From: Sipunculus nudus
Taxonomy: Eukaryota; Annelida; Sipuncula; Golfingiida; Sipunculidae
Assembly (NCBI GenBank): GCA_026874595.1
Contig: CM049311.1
Location: forward strand, 56,367,953 to 56,431,952
Direction of reading: 5' to 3'
DNA: 64,000 nt
Made by a program: the position numbers and the translations under genes. Shown here in pieces: positions 34,930-46,139 of the stretch (within the stretch, counting starts at the first letter, position 1; each line of letters opens with the position of its first letter). The notes below the pieces were generated by a model. It was not told where the DNA came from and did no database searches. It saw only the letters and a program-made list of their open reading frames with translations.

Positions 34930-36310
34930 ACCATCTAAGTAACTTTCGCAATGCCATTTTCAAGGTCAAACGGAACAAAAATGGAATGGTAACAAAGCAT
35001 TTATTTTTTTGTACTTAAAAGTTGTACTGTTGAACAATAAGTCGCTAATCCGGCTGAACAATAAAGTTACATTTTGGTTGCAAAAAAGAGACACTGAATG
35101 TGTATACCGTATATGACAATAAAACCTCTGTTGGTGACTAGTTGAGACGGCAGATTATTAAGTAAGTATACGCTCCATCACACTATGCAAAGCTCTCACC
35201 ATCTACAATGGGTCAATAAAGACACAGGTGCCCATGTCTATCTCTCTTATATGTCTGTGTAGTTGACTAATTATATACCCTTTTTTATTTCCTATTTAAA
35301 GCACATCAGTATTGCTTTCTAAAGGATTTAATTATTTAAACCAACTGACGGATCCTAGCCTTTCATGTAAGTGATTATAATGTACCTTGCCAGTGCCATT
35401 ATATATCTACATGTAAATGATCGAGAGAAAAAAACATCTTTCATCTTGCATGGCCTTTCACCCTTACCTAAATTAATTCTACAGGTATTCGAACAGCAAA
35501 AGGGAAGAATTAAAGAATTAAAATGACATATAATAATACACTATTCAGAAAAATTTATGTAGGAGTTATGAACCTTTCTAACACCTTTAGTTCCGCCTTA
35601 GAAGCTATAAATGAGAGCACTAAGGTTTGTGTATCAAGATAGATTTTAACAGCTTATATGAGGGTTGTTTAACTCAATAAACACAAAATCTTACATAAAC
35701 AGCATACAGGTCGACTAATATTAAAGGAAAAAAGTGCATTATATATCACCAAACCTGCCTAATGATATATTTGAATTAGCCTACTATCTAATAAAAGGAA
35801 TAATAACAGTCAAATTACTAAATTATTATTATTGTTGTTCGTCACTATTACTGTCATCATATTTGCATATGATTAAAATGGTTTCAAACACCTGGGACTT
35901 TCATTCATGCATGCAATCGATTAATCAGTCATAGATATTTAATAAGAAATCTTATTATTGATACACATTATGTCATAATATTTTATTTTTCTTTTCTCAA
36001 CACTATAGTCATCAGAATAGCACGTACATGCTAGTATTTTTTAAGATTCTCTATCTGGCTCTGAATGTAAATAAAACTAGTTAAAAAAAGTTAAAAAGTA
36101 TAAAAATGATTAAACATAGTTAGCACTATTATAAATTAAATATTTGCAGAATGCAAAATTTAAGACTTGATCTGCTTCGTGGCAATAAGAAAGAAATAAA
36201 AAGTTTATATAACTGCAATTGGAGGAGTTAACAACTTAATATTGTTTAAGAAACTGCTGTCAATGGTCAATACATGTTCACACAGAACAACACAAAATGT
36301 AGCTATGTCA
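34930..36310. other. AT-rich intergenic sequence
   Basis: No gene or repeat boundary recognised. Short ORFs are not protein-like. Confidence 0.5.
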
Positions 36311-36314
36311 TAGT

Positions 36315-36336
36315 CGCCAGCGCCCCCTGGTGGCCA
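36315..36336 (-). promoter_or_regulatory. Strong CTCF-like motif
   Basis: On the minus strand the site reads TGGCCACCAGGGGGCGCTGG, matching the bilaterian CTCF core CCACNAGGGGGCGCT at nearly every informative position. The GC-rich motif stands out from AT-rich surroundings. Insulator or loop-anchor function is an inference. Confidence 0.5.
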
Positions 36337-36679
36337 CTGTTGTATAGCAAACAACAGGGTTCTAATTATGTGGCCCATGCATGATAAAATGACAAAGTTT
36401 TAAGTCTTTCAGTCTTCTCAGTGAAGAGTACGAGACAAACACACAAACCTACAGACAGAACGATCAGACTGTACAGTGTTAAGTTGTAAATACATGATTA
36501 CAAATTCAGTAAAGCCAAAGTTCTTTGTAGTAAATTATCTACTTTTTTCATTAAATGTTTGTCAGTTTGCAATACTAAATTTTCATTTGCAATCAACAAA
36601 ATAATCTGATATTATGGACATCGCTTAAATGAAAAAAAAGTAGCCTCTATCACACCAAACAATGAAAAAAATGCGAAAT

Positions 36680-36870
36680 TTTATACCTTTTGACCTTGAT
36701 GACCTTCAGAACGACTTTCAAATTCAAATTTCGCGATGGCATCCATCCACATCTTTTTTTACCTCCCTACACTGTACCGATCCCACATGGATGCCTGCTA
36801 TTAACAAGCGATGCCGTAAAAAATAATCCTAGAGGACTTTTCAAAGTTTTGCTAGCCCACTAGAACGGGC
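36680..36870 (-). repeat. Inverted copy of the GGTGGATGCCA repeat
   Basis: ATGGCATCCATCCAC, CATGGATGCCTGCTATTAAC and TTTTGCTAGCCCA are the complements of words in the units at 31683-31990. Confidence 0.6.
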
Positions 36871-37149
36871 ATTACTTATGAATGCAACAATTCATGCACG
36901 CAACAACTTAGATTAAGTGAAGGTATAGATTCGTACGCAGTCAGAGATTAATTGGGTACATTAAGTCACTGAACAGTTAATCTCTAGGCAGATAACTTCG
37001 ACATTCTTCACATGAAAAATATGTAAACATAGTACTCTTGCATCTTCTGATGGAAGAGATCAAAACAGCCGATCGTTTAAAAGTTGACCTCATTAATTCA
37101 TATAATTGCGTATGCGCGTCCTAATTATCGGGACATCCGGTAAAAACAC

Positions 37150-37290
37150 GGGTTCTATCTGAAACCTCATTATTAGTTACGGTCATGGCACGAACCCCCA
37201 AATGCCAGATAGAACCTCTTCACGGAGAAAAGAGTTCAAGAAACATGGTTCTATCCAGAACCAGGTGGGTTCTTAAAAGAACCACGAAGA
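37150..37290. repeat. GGTTCT/AGAACC repeat
   Basis: TTCTATCTGAAACC, AGATAGAACCTC, GGTTCTATCCAGAACC and GGTTCTTAAAAGAACC form overlapping palindromes. It is related in style to 18655-18895. Confidence 0.5.
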
Positions 37291-37747
37291 TCCCTTTTTT
37301 TCCCCAGCAAAGTTGAAACTTATCCGTCGGTCGGTTTCTAATCAGTTATTAAAACATACCTTTTGGCGCTGTTATCACGAGGTAAATCATGTCGTTTTGT
37401 TGAATTTTTGGATATTTTATAAGGGGGTTTAGTTGTATTTTTGTATTTGTTGAGGAGTGTATTTGTTCGGAGTCGGAACGCCGGCCAGTGTTATTGTATC
37501 ATGAGACAATAAGGGTATTCAATTTGGATACCCGGTGCTCCAAGTTAAGTTATGCAATTGTGATATCGAACGCTCTGCTGGGTAAAGTGGTTTGTTCCAA
37601 GCCTATATTTAGTATTCAACGTGCTGATGAATATAGTAGGGTCATAGCAGCAAAACGGGTGCAAGGCATTGTATGAGACTTATGATAAGCCTTCAGGGAA
37701 GAAGGGAGTTTATAAGGATTGCTTGGAAGCAATCCAGCCGCAAGTCG

Positions 37748-37968
37748 GAGACCAGTGCCGCCAGTCGGGGTCCAACCTCGCCAGTTGGTGTCCAGTGCCA
37801 CCAGTCGTGGTCCAGTTATGCAAGTTTGGCACCAGAGCTGTCACTCGGGTTCCAGTGCTGCCAGTCGGGGTCCAGTGCCGCCAGTCGGGGTCCAGTGCCG
37901 CCAGTTAGGGTCCAGTGCCGCCAGTTAGGGTCCAGTGCAGCCAGTCGGTCCAGTATTGCCAGCTTAGG
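37748..37968. repeat. 20 bp GC-rich minisatellite
   Basis: The unit TCCAGTGCCGCCAGTCGGGG repeats about ten times, with variants at the edges and near-perfect copies at 37870-37930. The period is exactly 20 bases, so three frames stay open and give repetitive Gln-Ser-Pro-Val-rich ORFs. Because the period is not a multiple of three, those ORFs are artefacts. Confidence 0.9.
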
Positions 37969-38384
37969 TTCGCCTAGAGACTGTTTACCCGGACTCTGTA
38001 TTTTACTTTGTGTGTGTGTATGCGGCCAATGTATTTCATGTAAGGCGTAACAGGCTTTGAACCTTATCTGGTAGGTAGTTTCGAATTCTGTCATTTTCTT
38101 TAGTATATTCTTTGTTGCTTAGCCACCTCCTTGGTATTGGTTGTGTTTCTGAGCGCCAATTAGATGATTGCGCCTTCAAAAACCAAACTTTCCCTAATTT
38201 ACCACGTTAATCTAGAGGCAACCCGGCCCGTCACTTGATAAGGGCAGCTTTTTTCATAGGGCACCGGTTAGGGGCAACGTTATCGGGTGACAGTTGCGAA
38301 AGTGCAATTTATCACGAGGGTTTTGGAAAAACTATAAAGTGGAAACATGTTTTTGTTTCTGGTTATATTTTAGACAGACTTTCT

Positions 38385-38530
38385 ATCATTTTGCGTTATA
38401 AACAAACGTTTCACAAGTATATATTCACGTTTCAGTTTGAAATATGTTTCAAGAAAAAATAATCTAAACAAGTTTTCAACTTGTTTGATGTGTATCCTGT
38501 TTCAGTGATTACATGTCTTTATCTGAAGCG
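38385..38530. repeat. Dispersed repeat (ATGTTTC-rich), copy 1
   Basis: TTTCAGTTTGAAATATGTTTC, ATCTAAACAAGTTTT and TGATTACATGTCTT align with TAAGTATGAAACATGTTTC, ATCTAAACACGTTTT and TGGTTACGTGTCTT at 40085-40225. Confidence 0.5.
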
Positions 38531-39361
38531 TGTGTTTTAATTACATGAATAATATAGAGTTTGTCCAAGATGAAACACGTGCTCATGTATGTGTGTTAAC
38601 TAAACGGTCACATGTTTCAGAAATCTGGAAACACGTGCAATTTTTAAACACAACTTTATTCCATATTTTAACGTCGTTTTTTTCTTGTCAGCTTCAATGT
38701 TTCAAATATCGTCATGCATGTGTTAAGAATCTTTTACTTCCCATATGTTTCTTATTACGTCACAAGAATACAATAAGATTTTCTCGAAAATAATTGACTC
38801 ATTTTCGTAAACTGGTTAATATAAATCCTTTCGAATGGCAATTAAAGATCAGCAGTTCTGTCCTTAAATCCATATGTTCTGTCTAAGACATTGTGTGACA
38901 AAGAAGTATATATTACAAATGTTAAAAACCAGTCATTATAATAACTACAAAAAAGGAGTTAAATACTTAGTGACTTACACGCACACATTTCCTGTATACA
39001 TAAACAAAACATGTCCTGTTTAAACATTTGCAAAATTTATATCTAACAGCCAATTCTCACCGCATGTCTATTACATAACTTACAATCGAATCATCTTACC
39101 TAGAAATATATCCGAATAATGATCAAAATGCAAGTAAAATGGTGAAATAGTTTTATGTTTAGAAAAATCGTGATTTCTAAGATCACATTTATTTATTTAA
39201 AAAATTGATATTTGAATTTTAACGAACACCAGTGTGCTATGTAATAATACTGAGTATGAGTCTCACTTTTAATCGTCCACAAGAAGCTATATTTAGGAAT
39301 TCGATCTTACTTTTCTCTGGAAAAAAAATTCAGTGGCCAACAGTAATTCTTTCTATTAAAT

Positions 39362-40055
39362 TACTTGTGGCCCATGGGCCATGACACTCAGTTGACTTTG
39401 CCATATTACCATAAGCCATAGCATATAACTTACGTCACCGTGACCTATTTGTCCCAGGACCTACTTACATGTAAAGTTCAAACTTCACACGTCTAATGAG
39501 TATCTATACACCTCGAAAGATCTTGCTTCTGAACCTTTGAAGTATAAATGCCTTTGCCCTGTAACACAGAAAATAGAGGCTATAGTTATCAGTATTCAGA
39601 ATTCCTGATAAATCTTATTAAGTCCTGACGAAATGTTGGTCCTTTTGCGTTTAACAGCTTTGTTTTTGGTCTTGTTAAAGGATGAACAAATTTCATTGTC
39701 TGAAATACACGTAAACAGTTCTTCAGTAGCAGGTGAAGTTGTTCAGGATCAATAAGCATGACAATCCCTCTAGTCGTTTCTGGGAACCCTTGACTTTTGT
39801 GTGATTTTTTTTAACTAACAGAAGTAAGAGCTTCGGTGTTTTCAGTCCGAAGGTCGGAGAATATAGGCTACATTGTCCTATTTTTAATTTTTTTCACACG
39901 GAAACTCATCAGTACCAGTCAGCATGAGACGTCTGAACTTCCTTAGCCTTACGGTCATGATTTATGCCTATGTAATGGGCTGCCGGGTGGACAAACGGAC
40001 GGACGAAGGTCACTCCTATAGCTCAGATAACGTACTATCAGATGAGCTGAAACAT
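39362..40055 (+). mobile_element. Short copy of the GGACAGACGGAC element
   Basis: Opens TGGCCCATGGGCCATGACAC followed by TCAGTTGACT, and closes with GGACAAACGGACGGACG, CTATAGCTCAGAT and CAGATGAGCTGAAA. This is the same start and end layout as 12373-14422 but without the expanded internal units. Confidence 0.6.
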
Positions 40056-40084
40056 ATTATAAAAAGCACTACGACTTAAGTAGG

Positions 40085-40225
40085 TGCATATAACAAAATA
40101 TATTTCACATTTATATTTTAACGTTTAAGTATGAAACATGTTTCCGAGATAGGTGATCTAAACACGTTTTGCAGCATGTTTGAAATACATTCCATGTTTT
40201 AGTGGTTACGTGTCTTAGCCTGAGA
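40085..40225. repeat. Dispersed repeat (ATGTTTC-rich), copy 2
   Basis: Second copy of the block at 38385-38530, immediately right of the GGACAGACGGAC element. Confidence 0.5.
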
Positions 40226-40764
40226 TAAATAAACATAAGAAACAGAAGAAAATGGCTATGAGTTCGGGGCAGGTAAACGAGATCGTGAGTAATAAAGGTG
40301 TGTTGAGAGTAAATTCACTGATAGTTTAGCCATTTTCTTTTATCTATCCAAAATACATATTTGTAATAAGTTGCGGGATTTTTTTTTCACCAAAAAAATG
40401 TGGATTTAAAGCCTAGGAAGACAGCGATGTTTCTGAACAAACACTTTAAATGAAACAAAACAGAACCAACACAAAAACTGTATCAACATGAAACGAGCAC
40501 CTGGGATCATTGGGAAGTTGGAGTCTGCGTCTGAACTGATGGCGCCATCAGCAGGTAAATAAGTTATTTATATGCAACGGGGATTTCAACAGTGCCCAGT
40601 GTCTCAGACTGTGACAGCAAGAGTTTGTGGAGCCCTTTAAACTATCATTTAAAACTTCTTCATCATATCCATGGTTTTAATAAACCCACACAATAAGTAA
40701 ATGATGTCATTCAGGTTATCAATACATGCCGCATTGGCTTTGAAACCTTCATAAAAGTGTGTGT

Positions 40765-40799
40765 GGGGGGGGCGCATTCTTGGGGGGGGGGGGGGGTCA

Positions 40800-40869
<70 letters not shown>

Positions 40870-40891
40870 TTATATAAAGATATATATATAT
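40765..40891. repeat. G-tract and interrupted (TA)n microsatellite
   Basis: A poly-G run, then TA repeats broken by TGTA and TTTA. The Tyr-Ile ORFs across it are artefacts. Confidence 0.95.
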
Positions 40892-41574
40892 TGTTACGGA
40901 ACCTAAAACCAACAACTCACACAGTCCTGACGAGCATAAATTTTGTTACGGAGATAAATAAAAATCAGATTCTGTAATACTAGGCAGCGTGAAATGTCTA
41001 GGGAAATGAATAAAGAAGTCAGTGTTTTTTGTTAACAAATAATGACAATTTATTCTTAAAACAACCCTAACATTACAATACACTAAATCAATACAATTAC
41101 ACAGTATAACAACAGTATAATAGAAAATCAATATAATCACACAGTAAAATAAATAAAGTGTACAGTACCAGAGTGTCTGGATCCTAGGCTTTTCTGGATA
41201 CCACCACTGTCACAGCTCAGTAAGTCCTTTAAAACATATAATCCAGATACACAGTTCAAGTAAATCTTCTCAGAAAATAATAGTCAAATTCAATCCCAAA
41301 ATCTATTTGTTGTAATCCAAAAGTGAAGTTCTGGTAATAGTCCCAAAGGCAAACTGCAGACCTTATAAAATCTGTTACAAGGTTCGAAGAATTTCCCTAA
41401 ATGCTGCAATTATCGGAAAGGTCCACAAACTGACTCACACTCTTCCGTGTCCGCTGGAATATTTCTCTCTCTCCTCTCCCTGGGCTCTGAACACAACCCC
41501 TAATTTATAGCCTCTCACCCCAAAGTCTAGATACTTCTATTTCACGAACAATCCAATGAACACAACAATACATT
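40892..41574 (-). mobile_element. Truncated LTR of the 454-1122 family
   Basis: The minus strand ends GGTTCCGTAACA at 40892. Inside, AACAAATAATGACAATTTATTC, CCTAACATTACAATACACTA and the TATA region ACCCCTAATTTATAGCCTC match the complement of the first LTR. The LTR 5' portion is missing and the match stops at a TA microsatellite near 41575. Confidence 0.65.
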
Positions 41575-41917
41575 ATATATATATATAATTACACACTGAG
41601 CAATACAAAAAAAATGTTATATTCCAAAGACCTGTCTTAAAGTTTATCAGTTAAAATATTACGCATACAAGCATAATTTCAACTAAAATGTGAAGTATTA
41701 TATTAAATCCCTTAACTAAAAAAATTACACACTAATGAACTATATCACTAAACACACTCAATTAAGAAATGAATTCACAGTTGTTTTCACGTTAGGCATT
41801 TAGACCGAGAAGAAAACAATGGATATTTTCATTCAAAGTGATGGAATTTACGTCATTTCACCAAAGAAAGGCCAAACATGAAATTCCATCTTTGGGCCAA
41901 AAAACTTGTTTGCGTGT

Positions 41918-41968
41918 GTGTGTGGGGGGGGGGGGGGTTGGGGGGGGGGGGGTTGGGGGGGGGGCGGC
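41918..41968. repeat. G-rich homopolymer tracts
   Basis: Repeated poly-G runs separated by TT after a (TG)n stretch. Potential G-quadruplex sequence on the plus strand. Confidence 0.85.
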
Positions 41969-41999
41969 TCCAAAGCCTATGCATGATCAATGACCGTAT

Positions 42000-42553
42000 T
42001 GCTACGGAACCTAATATCAACAGATCACGTATGCGTGACGAACATAAACTTTGTCATGGGATAAAAAAAATCAGATTCTGTAACACTAGGCAGTGTGAAA
42101 TGTCTAGGGGAATGAATAAAGAAGTCAGGGGATTTTTGTTAACAAATAACTATTATTTATTCTTAAAACAACCCTAACATTACAATACACTTAATCAATA
42201 CAATTACACAGTATAACAGCAGTATAACAGCAAATCAATACAATCACACAGTAAAATGATCAAAGTGCACAGTACCTGGATACCACCACTGTCACAGCGA
42301 CAAGAGGTCCTTTAAAGCATATAATTCAGATGAACAGTTCACATAAATCTTCTCAGAGAATAACAGTCCATTTCATTCACAAAATCAGTCCGCCGTAATC
42401 CCAAAGTGAAGTTCCTGACCTAATCCCGAAAGCAAGCTGAAGACTATATAAGATCCGTCACAAATCCAGAAGAAAATCTATTATTGCCGCACTTATCGGA
42501 ATAGGTCCCACAAACTGACTTACACGCTTCTGTGTCCGCTGGAATATTCTCTC

Positions 42554-42610
<57 letters not shown>

Positions 42611-42851
42611 GGCTCTAAAACACAACCCCTATTTATAGCTTCTCGTCTCAAGCCGAGAATCTTCCATTTCCCGAACAATCTAAAGAACAATACATCTAGA
42701 ACATCGCTGTCTTTCTACACATCAGGGTTCACACGTGGGCCGACCCGGCTCGGCCAGGCGAGAAAGCCCCAGACTAGCATGACCGCTGTGTACACGTCAG
42801 ACCCCACGCGTGGGCCGAGCTACACATACAATAAAAGAGACATCTTTAACA
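42000..42851 (-). mobile_element. Solo LTR with GTAT target duplication
   Basis: On the minus strand it starts TGTTAAAGATG and ends GGTTCCGTAGCA. GTAT flanks both sides (41996-41999 and 42852-42855), a 4 bp target duplication typical of Gypsy-group integrases. The length exceeds the 454-1122 copy because it carries a (CT)n expansion (42551-42610) and about 50 extra 3' bases. No internal retroviral-type genes, so a solo LTR. Confidence 0.7.
42551..42610. repeat. (CT)n microsatellite inside the solo LTR
   Basis: About 28 CT units located just downstream of the LTR TATA region (minus strand), absent from the other family members. Confidence 0.95.
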
Positions 42852-43017
42852 GTATATGTCTTGACTTCCGGTTCAGTATGGCCGACTGATCAGACGTGCC
42901 AGTGAGCGCTGTCCAAAAACCTCAGTTTATCCATGAGAATATGACGACGAATGGAGTGTTAAGACTAGATCCATGAGTAAAGGAAATTTATCGGTCAGTG
43001 AGGAAACAAATATGGAA

Positions 43018-43880
43018 TAATACCTAGAAAAGGGCGAGAAAAAAAGTCAGGGGGACCCATACAGAAACAGACGCACGAGCAGGATTCGTTACAGGCAAGT
43101 GATATTATCACAATTGTTGACACTAAATGCGGTGCACTAGAACAAGTATTTAGAGATGCCCTGAATGATTTCAAAGATTCACTGAAAGAAGATATTGAAA
43201 AGATTAAAAGAAGTTTAACAATAATTGACAACAAATATTCAGAACTGAAAAGTGAAGTGGATACCATAAAACAAAGCCTTGAATTTACTCAGGGTAACGT
43301 TGATGCAACCACAACGAAACTGGGCAGCACTGAGTCGGAAAACAAGGCTCTCAGAACTGAAATAGAAAGCTTGAAAGCAGAAAACAAAGAGAAAGATGCA
43401 CAGATTGCAATAATGAAGGAGAAATTATTAGACATAGAGAGAAATAGTAGATAATATAATTTTAGATTTGTTGGGATACCAGAAAAGAAAGGAGGGGACT
43501 GCAGGCAACTGGTCTCTCAATTTAACCTAGAAAAAGGACTCCTCAATGATACAGAAACAGGGGACATACTAAAATCTATTGAAAATGCACACAGAACTGG
43601 AAAATTAAAAACCCAGGGTCACAGACACATTATCGTTAGGTTTCATTCGTGACCCGTGCGTAACAAACTTTTAAAAACACAAAGAGAAAAGCGGAGTCAA
43701 AACCAGTCGACCAATCCATCCGCAAGTTTCCTTGTGGAAGACTTGGTAAAGGAGGATTATCAATTGATAAGGAAAGCAGCGGCCCAAATGCGACAGACAC
43801 ACCACAACCACCTGAAAGTAAGGTTCTGGCATGGGCGGCTTATCATTGATGAGAAGCTGGTTCCAATCAATTGCTCCTAA
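43018..43880 (+). pseudogene. L1 ORF1p-like RNA-binding protein remnant
   Basis: It has a coiled-coil-like heptad region (DFKDSLKEDIEKIKRSL and ELKSEVDTIKQSLEF), then an RRM-like core with FRFVGIPEKKG, then IENAHRTGK and HIIVRFHS, then a C-terminal domain ending LVPINCS. These are the three parts of L1 ORF1p, which packages LINE RNA. An in-frame TAA at 43452 and a TGA at 43650 interrupt it. A possible initiator ATG at 42973 is in another frame, so a frameshift near 43015 is likely. Confidence 0.85.
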
Positions 43881-44860
43881 GCAACAACACAACAACAAGA
43901 CCAGCCGACCCCGCAAATACACCTGCCGCAAAAACTGTACTTTCACACTGAAAACTGGCAACAGCCATGTGGTCTTCCCGCCGATAACCGCTTGACAGTT
44001 CCCTGCGAAGTCGCCAGAGCCCTAGAGTACCCTAGAATAGTCTGGTCCTCGATCACTCTGATTTTATAAAATGGACATGAGAACAAAACAACACTTAGGA
44101 TAGGAGAGACCAGATATGAGAGACTTGTGTCTCTTATATCGCCCAACACCTGCTGTGCATGTGTATAGTGCAACGGTTTGAACATGAGAATGTATGACGA
44201 CGTTGCAAACAACCCATGCCTCTAATTAAAAAATCGTATTGTTGCGCCAGTTGAAAGTGTAAGTAATATCCAAAATCAGAGACTAGTCGGTATTTAATAT
44301 CATTTAAAACATAACTTATGTCCACCCGTGTAATTTGAATTGAACATAAATGTACACATCCATTATTTAGCCAATTTTTGTCGTCAAGGGTGACTTAAAT
44401 TTTTCACTATCCAAAACCTTGCATGTTTTAAGATGGGCCTTTTCATTCTGATATCCAAGTACCAGTTATATTGTACGCGTTTCTGGACAGACTGGTTTTT
44501 ATCAGTCCATATAGAAAGGCAAAATAAATGTCACATAGTGAATTTTGAATACTCTGTTTGAATAAGATCTTCAATTGGATCTTTAGAGTAAAGTTATTAG
44601 TTAAGCCTTGTCTATTTCTGCACATGCACTTTCAGGACATTTGTGAGTCCCAGTTACAATAGTTATCGGATGCATATTTTATTAAGTGGAACCATACTTA
44701 TACACAAATTTTGTCTACGGTATACAATATCAGAGGTAGGAGGCGCAAAAGCATCTGTCACACCTTCAAGTAATCATCATCTTTAAGCCATGTAACAAAA
44801 CAGGTACTATTTCTGCCTCACCCAGCAGCAGCACTTACTACCTGCAAGAGCTAAGAAGTT
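43881..44860. other. Non-matching sequence between ORF1 and ORF2 of the LINE
   Basis: This interval should encode the APE endonuclease. I could find no endonuclease motif in any frame. It may be extensively mutated LINE sequence, a deletion filled by another insertion, or two separate LINE fragments lying end to end. Confidence 0.4.
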
Positions 44861-44864
44861 AGTA

Positions 44865-45955
44865 GTGATTCCTAATTGCTTATCTATGCTGATAAGAAAA
44901 AAATTGAATACTATGTTAATGGCAGTAGATTTTGAAAAAGCGTTCGATTATTTAGAATGGGACCACATATATAATATTTTACAAATTATGAATTTTGATT
45001 TTAATACAATATCAATGATAAAAACAGTTAATAAAAACATTGTAAGTTGTGTGACAAACAATGGATGGTCTTCACCCTTTTTTCCTATTACAAGAGTTGT
45101 CCGGCAAGGATGCCCATTATCTCCATACTTTTTTGTTTTAGGAATTGAATTACTAGCGATTGCAATTAGATCTGAAAAAGGCATAAAAGGTATGATTATA
45201 GATGATGTAGAGAGTAAAATAATACAATATGCAGATGATACAACATTGTTCATAAATGATTATAAAAGTATAGAAGAAACATTAAAATTATTCAATGAAT
45301 TCAAAAATATTTCAGGTCTTAAGATTAATGAAGACAAGACAGTTATAATGCAACTAAGAAAGGATAACCGTGTAGATAAAAATAAAATTAAAGATTTAGG
45401 CATGTTATATTGTGAAGAGGGTGTAACAATCCTAGGATTTAGAGTTTTTCCATCTCTGGAAAGCACTGCAAAAGAAAACTTCAAATCGGTTAATGATAAA
45501 ATAAACAACATTTTATCTATATGGAATGCAAGAAAGCTTACACCAATCGGTAAAATAACCTTATTGAAAAGCTGGATACTCTCTCAATCAATATATCATT
45601 TATCAGTCCTCCCAACTCCCTATACAGCTTTTATGAAACAGATTGAAACACGTTTATATAAATTTATATGGGGAAAACATTCAGATTTATAAAAAGACAG
45701 ACATTAATTGCAACAGTAGAGAAGGGGGGACTAAACATGTTTCACATTTCATCAAAAAATGCAGCATTGAAATTGACTTGGATCAAACGGTTATTAAATA
45801 AAAGCCCTCACGATGCATGGAGAAAGTTAGTTTTAGGATTTTTTAAACTTGGAGAAACCTCGTTCTCATGTACTTTAGCCCCTGAAGATGTAAAAGAAAT
45901 CATGACTTCCAAAGCTCCCTTTTGGGAAGAAATAGTGTATCACTGCATGGTGTAA
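44865..45955 (+). pseudogene. L1/Tx1-like ORF2 reverse transcriptase fragment
   Basis: RT palm motifs occur in order: VDFEKAFDYLEWDH, VRQGCPLSPYFFVL, YADDTTLF and GLKINEDKT. The spacing and QGCPLSP wording are characteristic of the L1/Tx1 clade. The frame stops at 45692. The protein continues one frame over from about 45668 with EKGGLNMFHISSKNAALK and a tryptophan-rich C-terminal region to 45955. Endonuclease and fingers are missing at the 5' side, and no plausible ATG starts the frame. Confidence 0.88.
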
Positions 45956-46115
45956 CTACAATTATCATAATCCTTGTACATATCATGTCACAATGTATTT
46001 GGTTCAATTCCCACATAAAAATACATAACAAAGTTTTATTTTTCAAAAAACTGTATTATAGTGGTGTTGTATACATAAAAGATCTGGTAAAACATGCACA
46101 AAAGAAAGCTCTCCA

Positions 46116-46138
46116 AAATCCTGGATCCGCCCCTGCAT
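46116..46138 (-). mobile_element. Terminus of the GGATCCAGGATT MITE
   Basis: AAATCCTGGATCCGCCCCTG is the complement of the family start seen at 25972 and 32342. Only the end is recognisable here. Confidence 0.4.
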
Positions 46139-46139
46139 G

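Larger units (their letters stand above)
42856..45955 (+). pseudogene. L1/Tx1-like LINE, broken and internally rearranged
   Basis: The 5' end carries GACTTCCGGTTCAGTATGGC, the ETS-like plus YY1-like start seen in many L1-type promoters. ORF1 (about 42973-43880) and part of ORF2 (about 44865-45955) follow in order. The endonuclease region expected between them is not recognisable in 43881-44860. ORF1 and ORF2 both carry stops or frameshifts. The 5' end lies right at the solo LTR's target duplication. Confidence 0.8.

Noticed and set aside
37673-38094. Overlapping ORFs of 79-125 codons around the minisatellite
   Set aside because: They read a 20 bp tandem repeat in several frames and both strands. 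The period is not a multiple of three and there is no protein signal.
40892-42851. A single LTR retrotransposon bounded by the two LTR copies
   Set aside because: The two LTRs are only about 430 bases apart with no PBS or polypurine tract seen. The right copy alone has matching GTAT flanks, so they are separate insertions.
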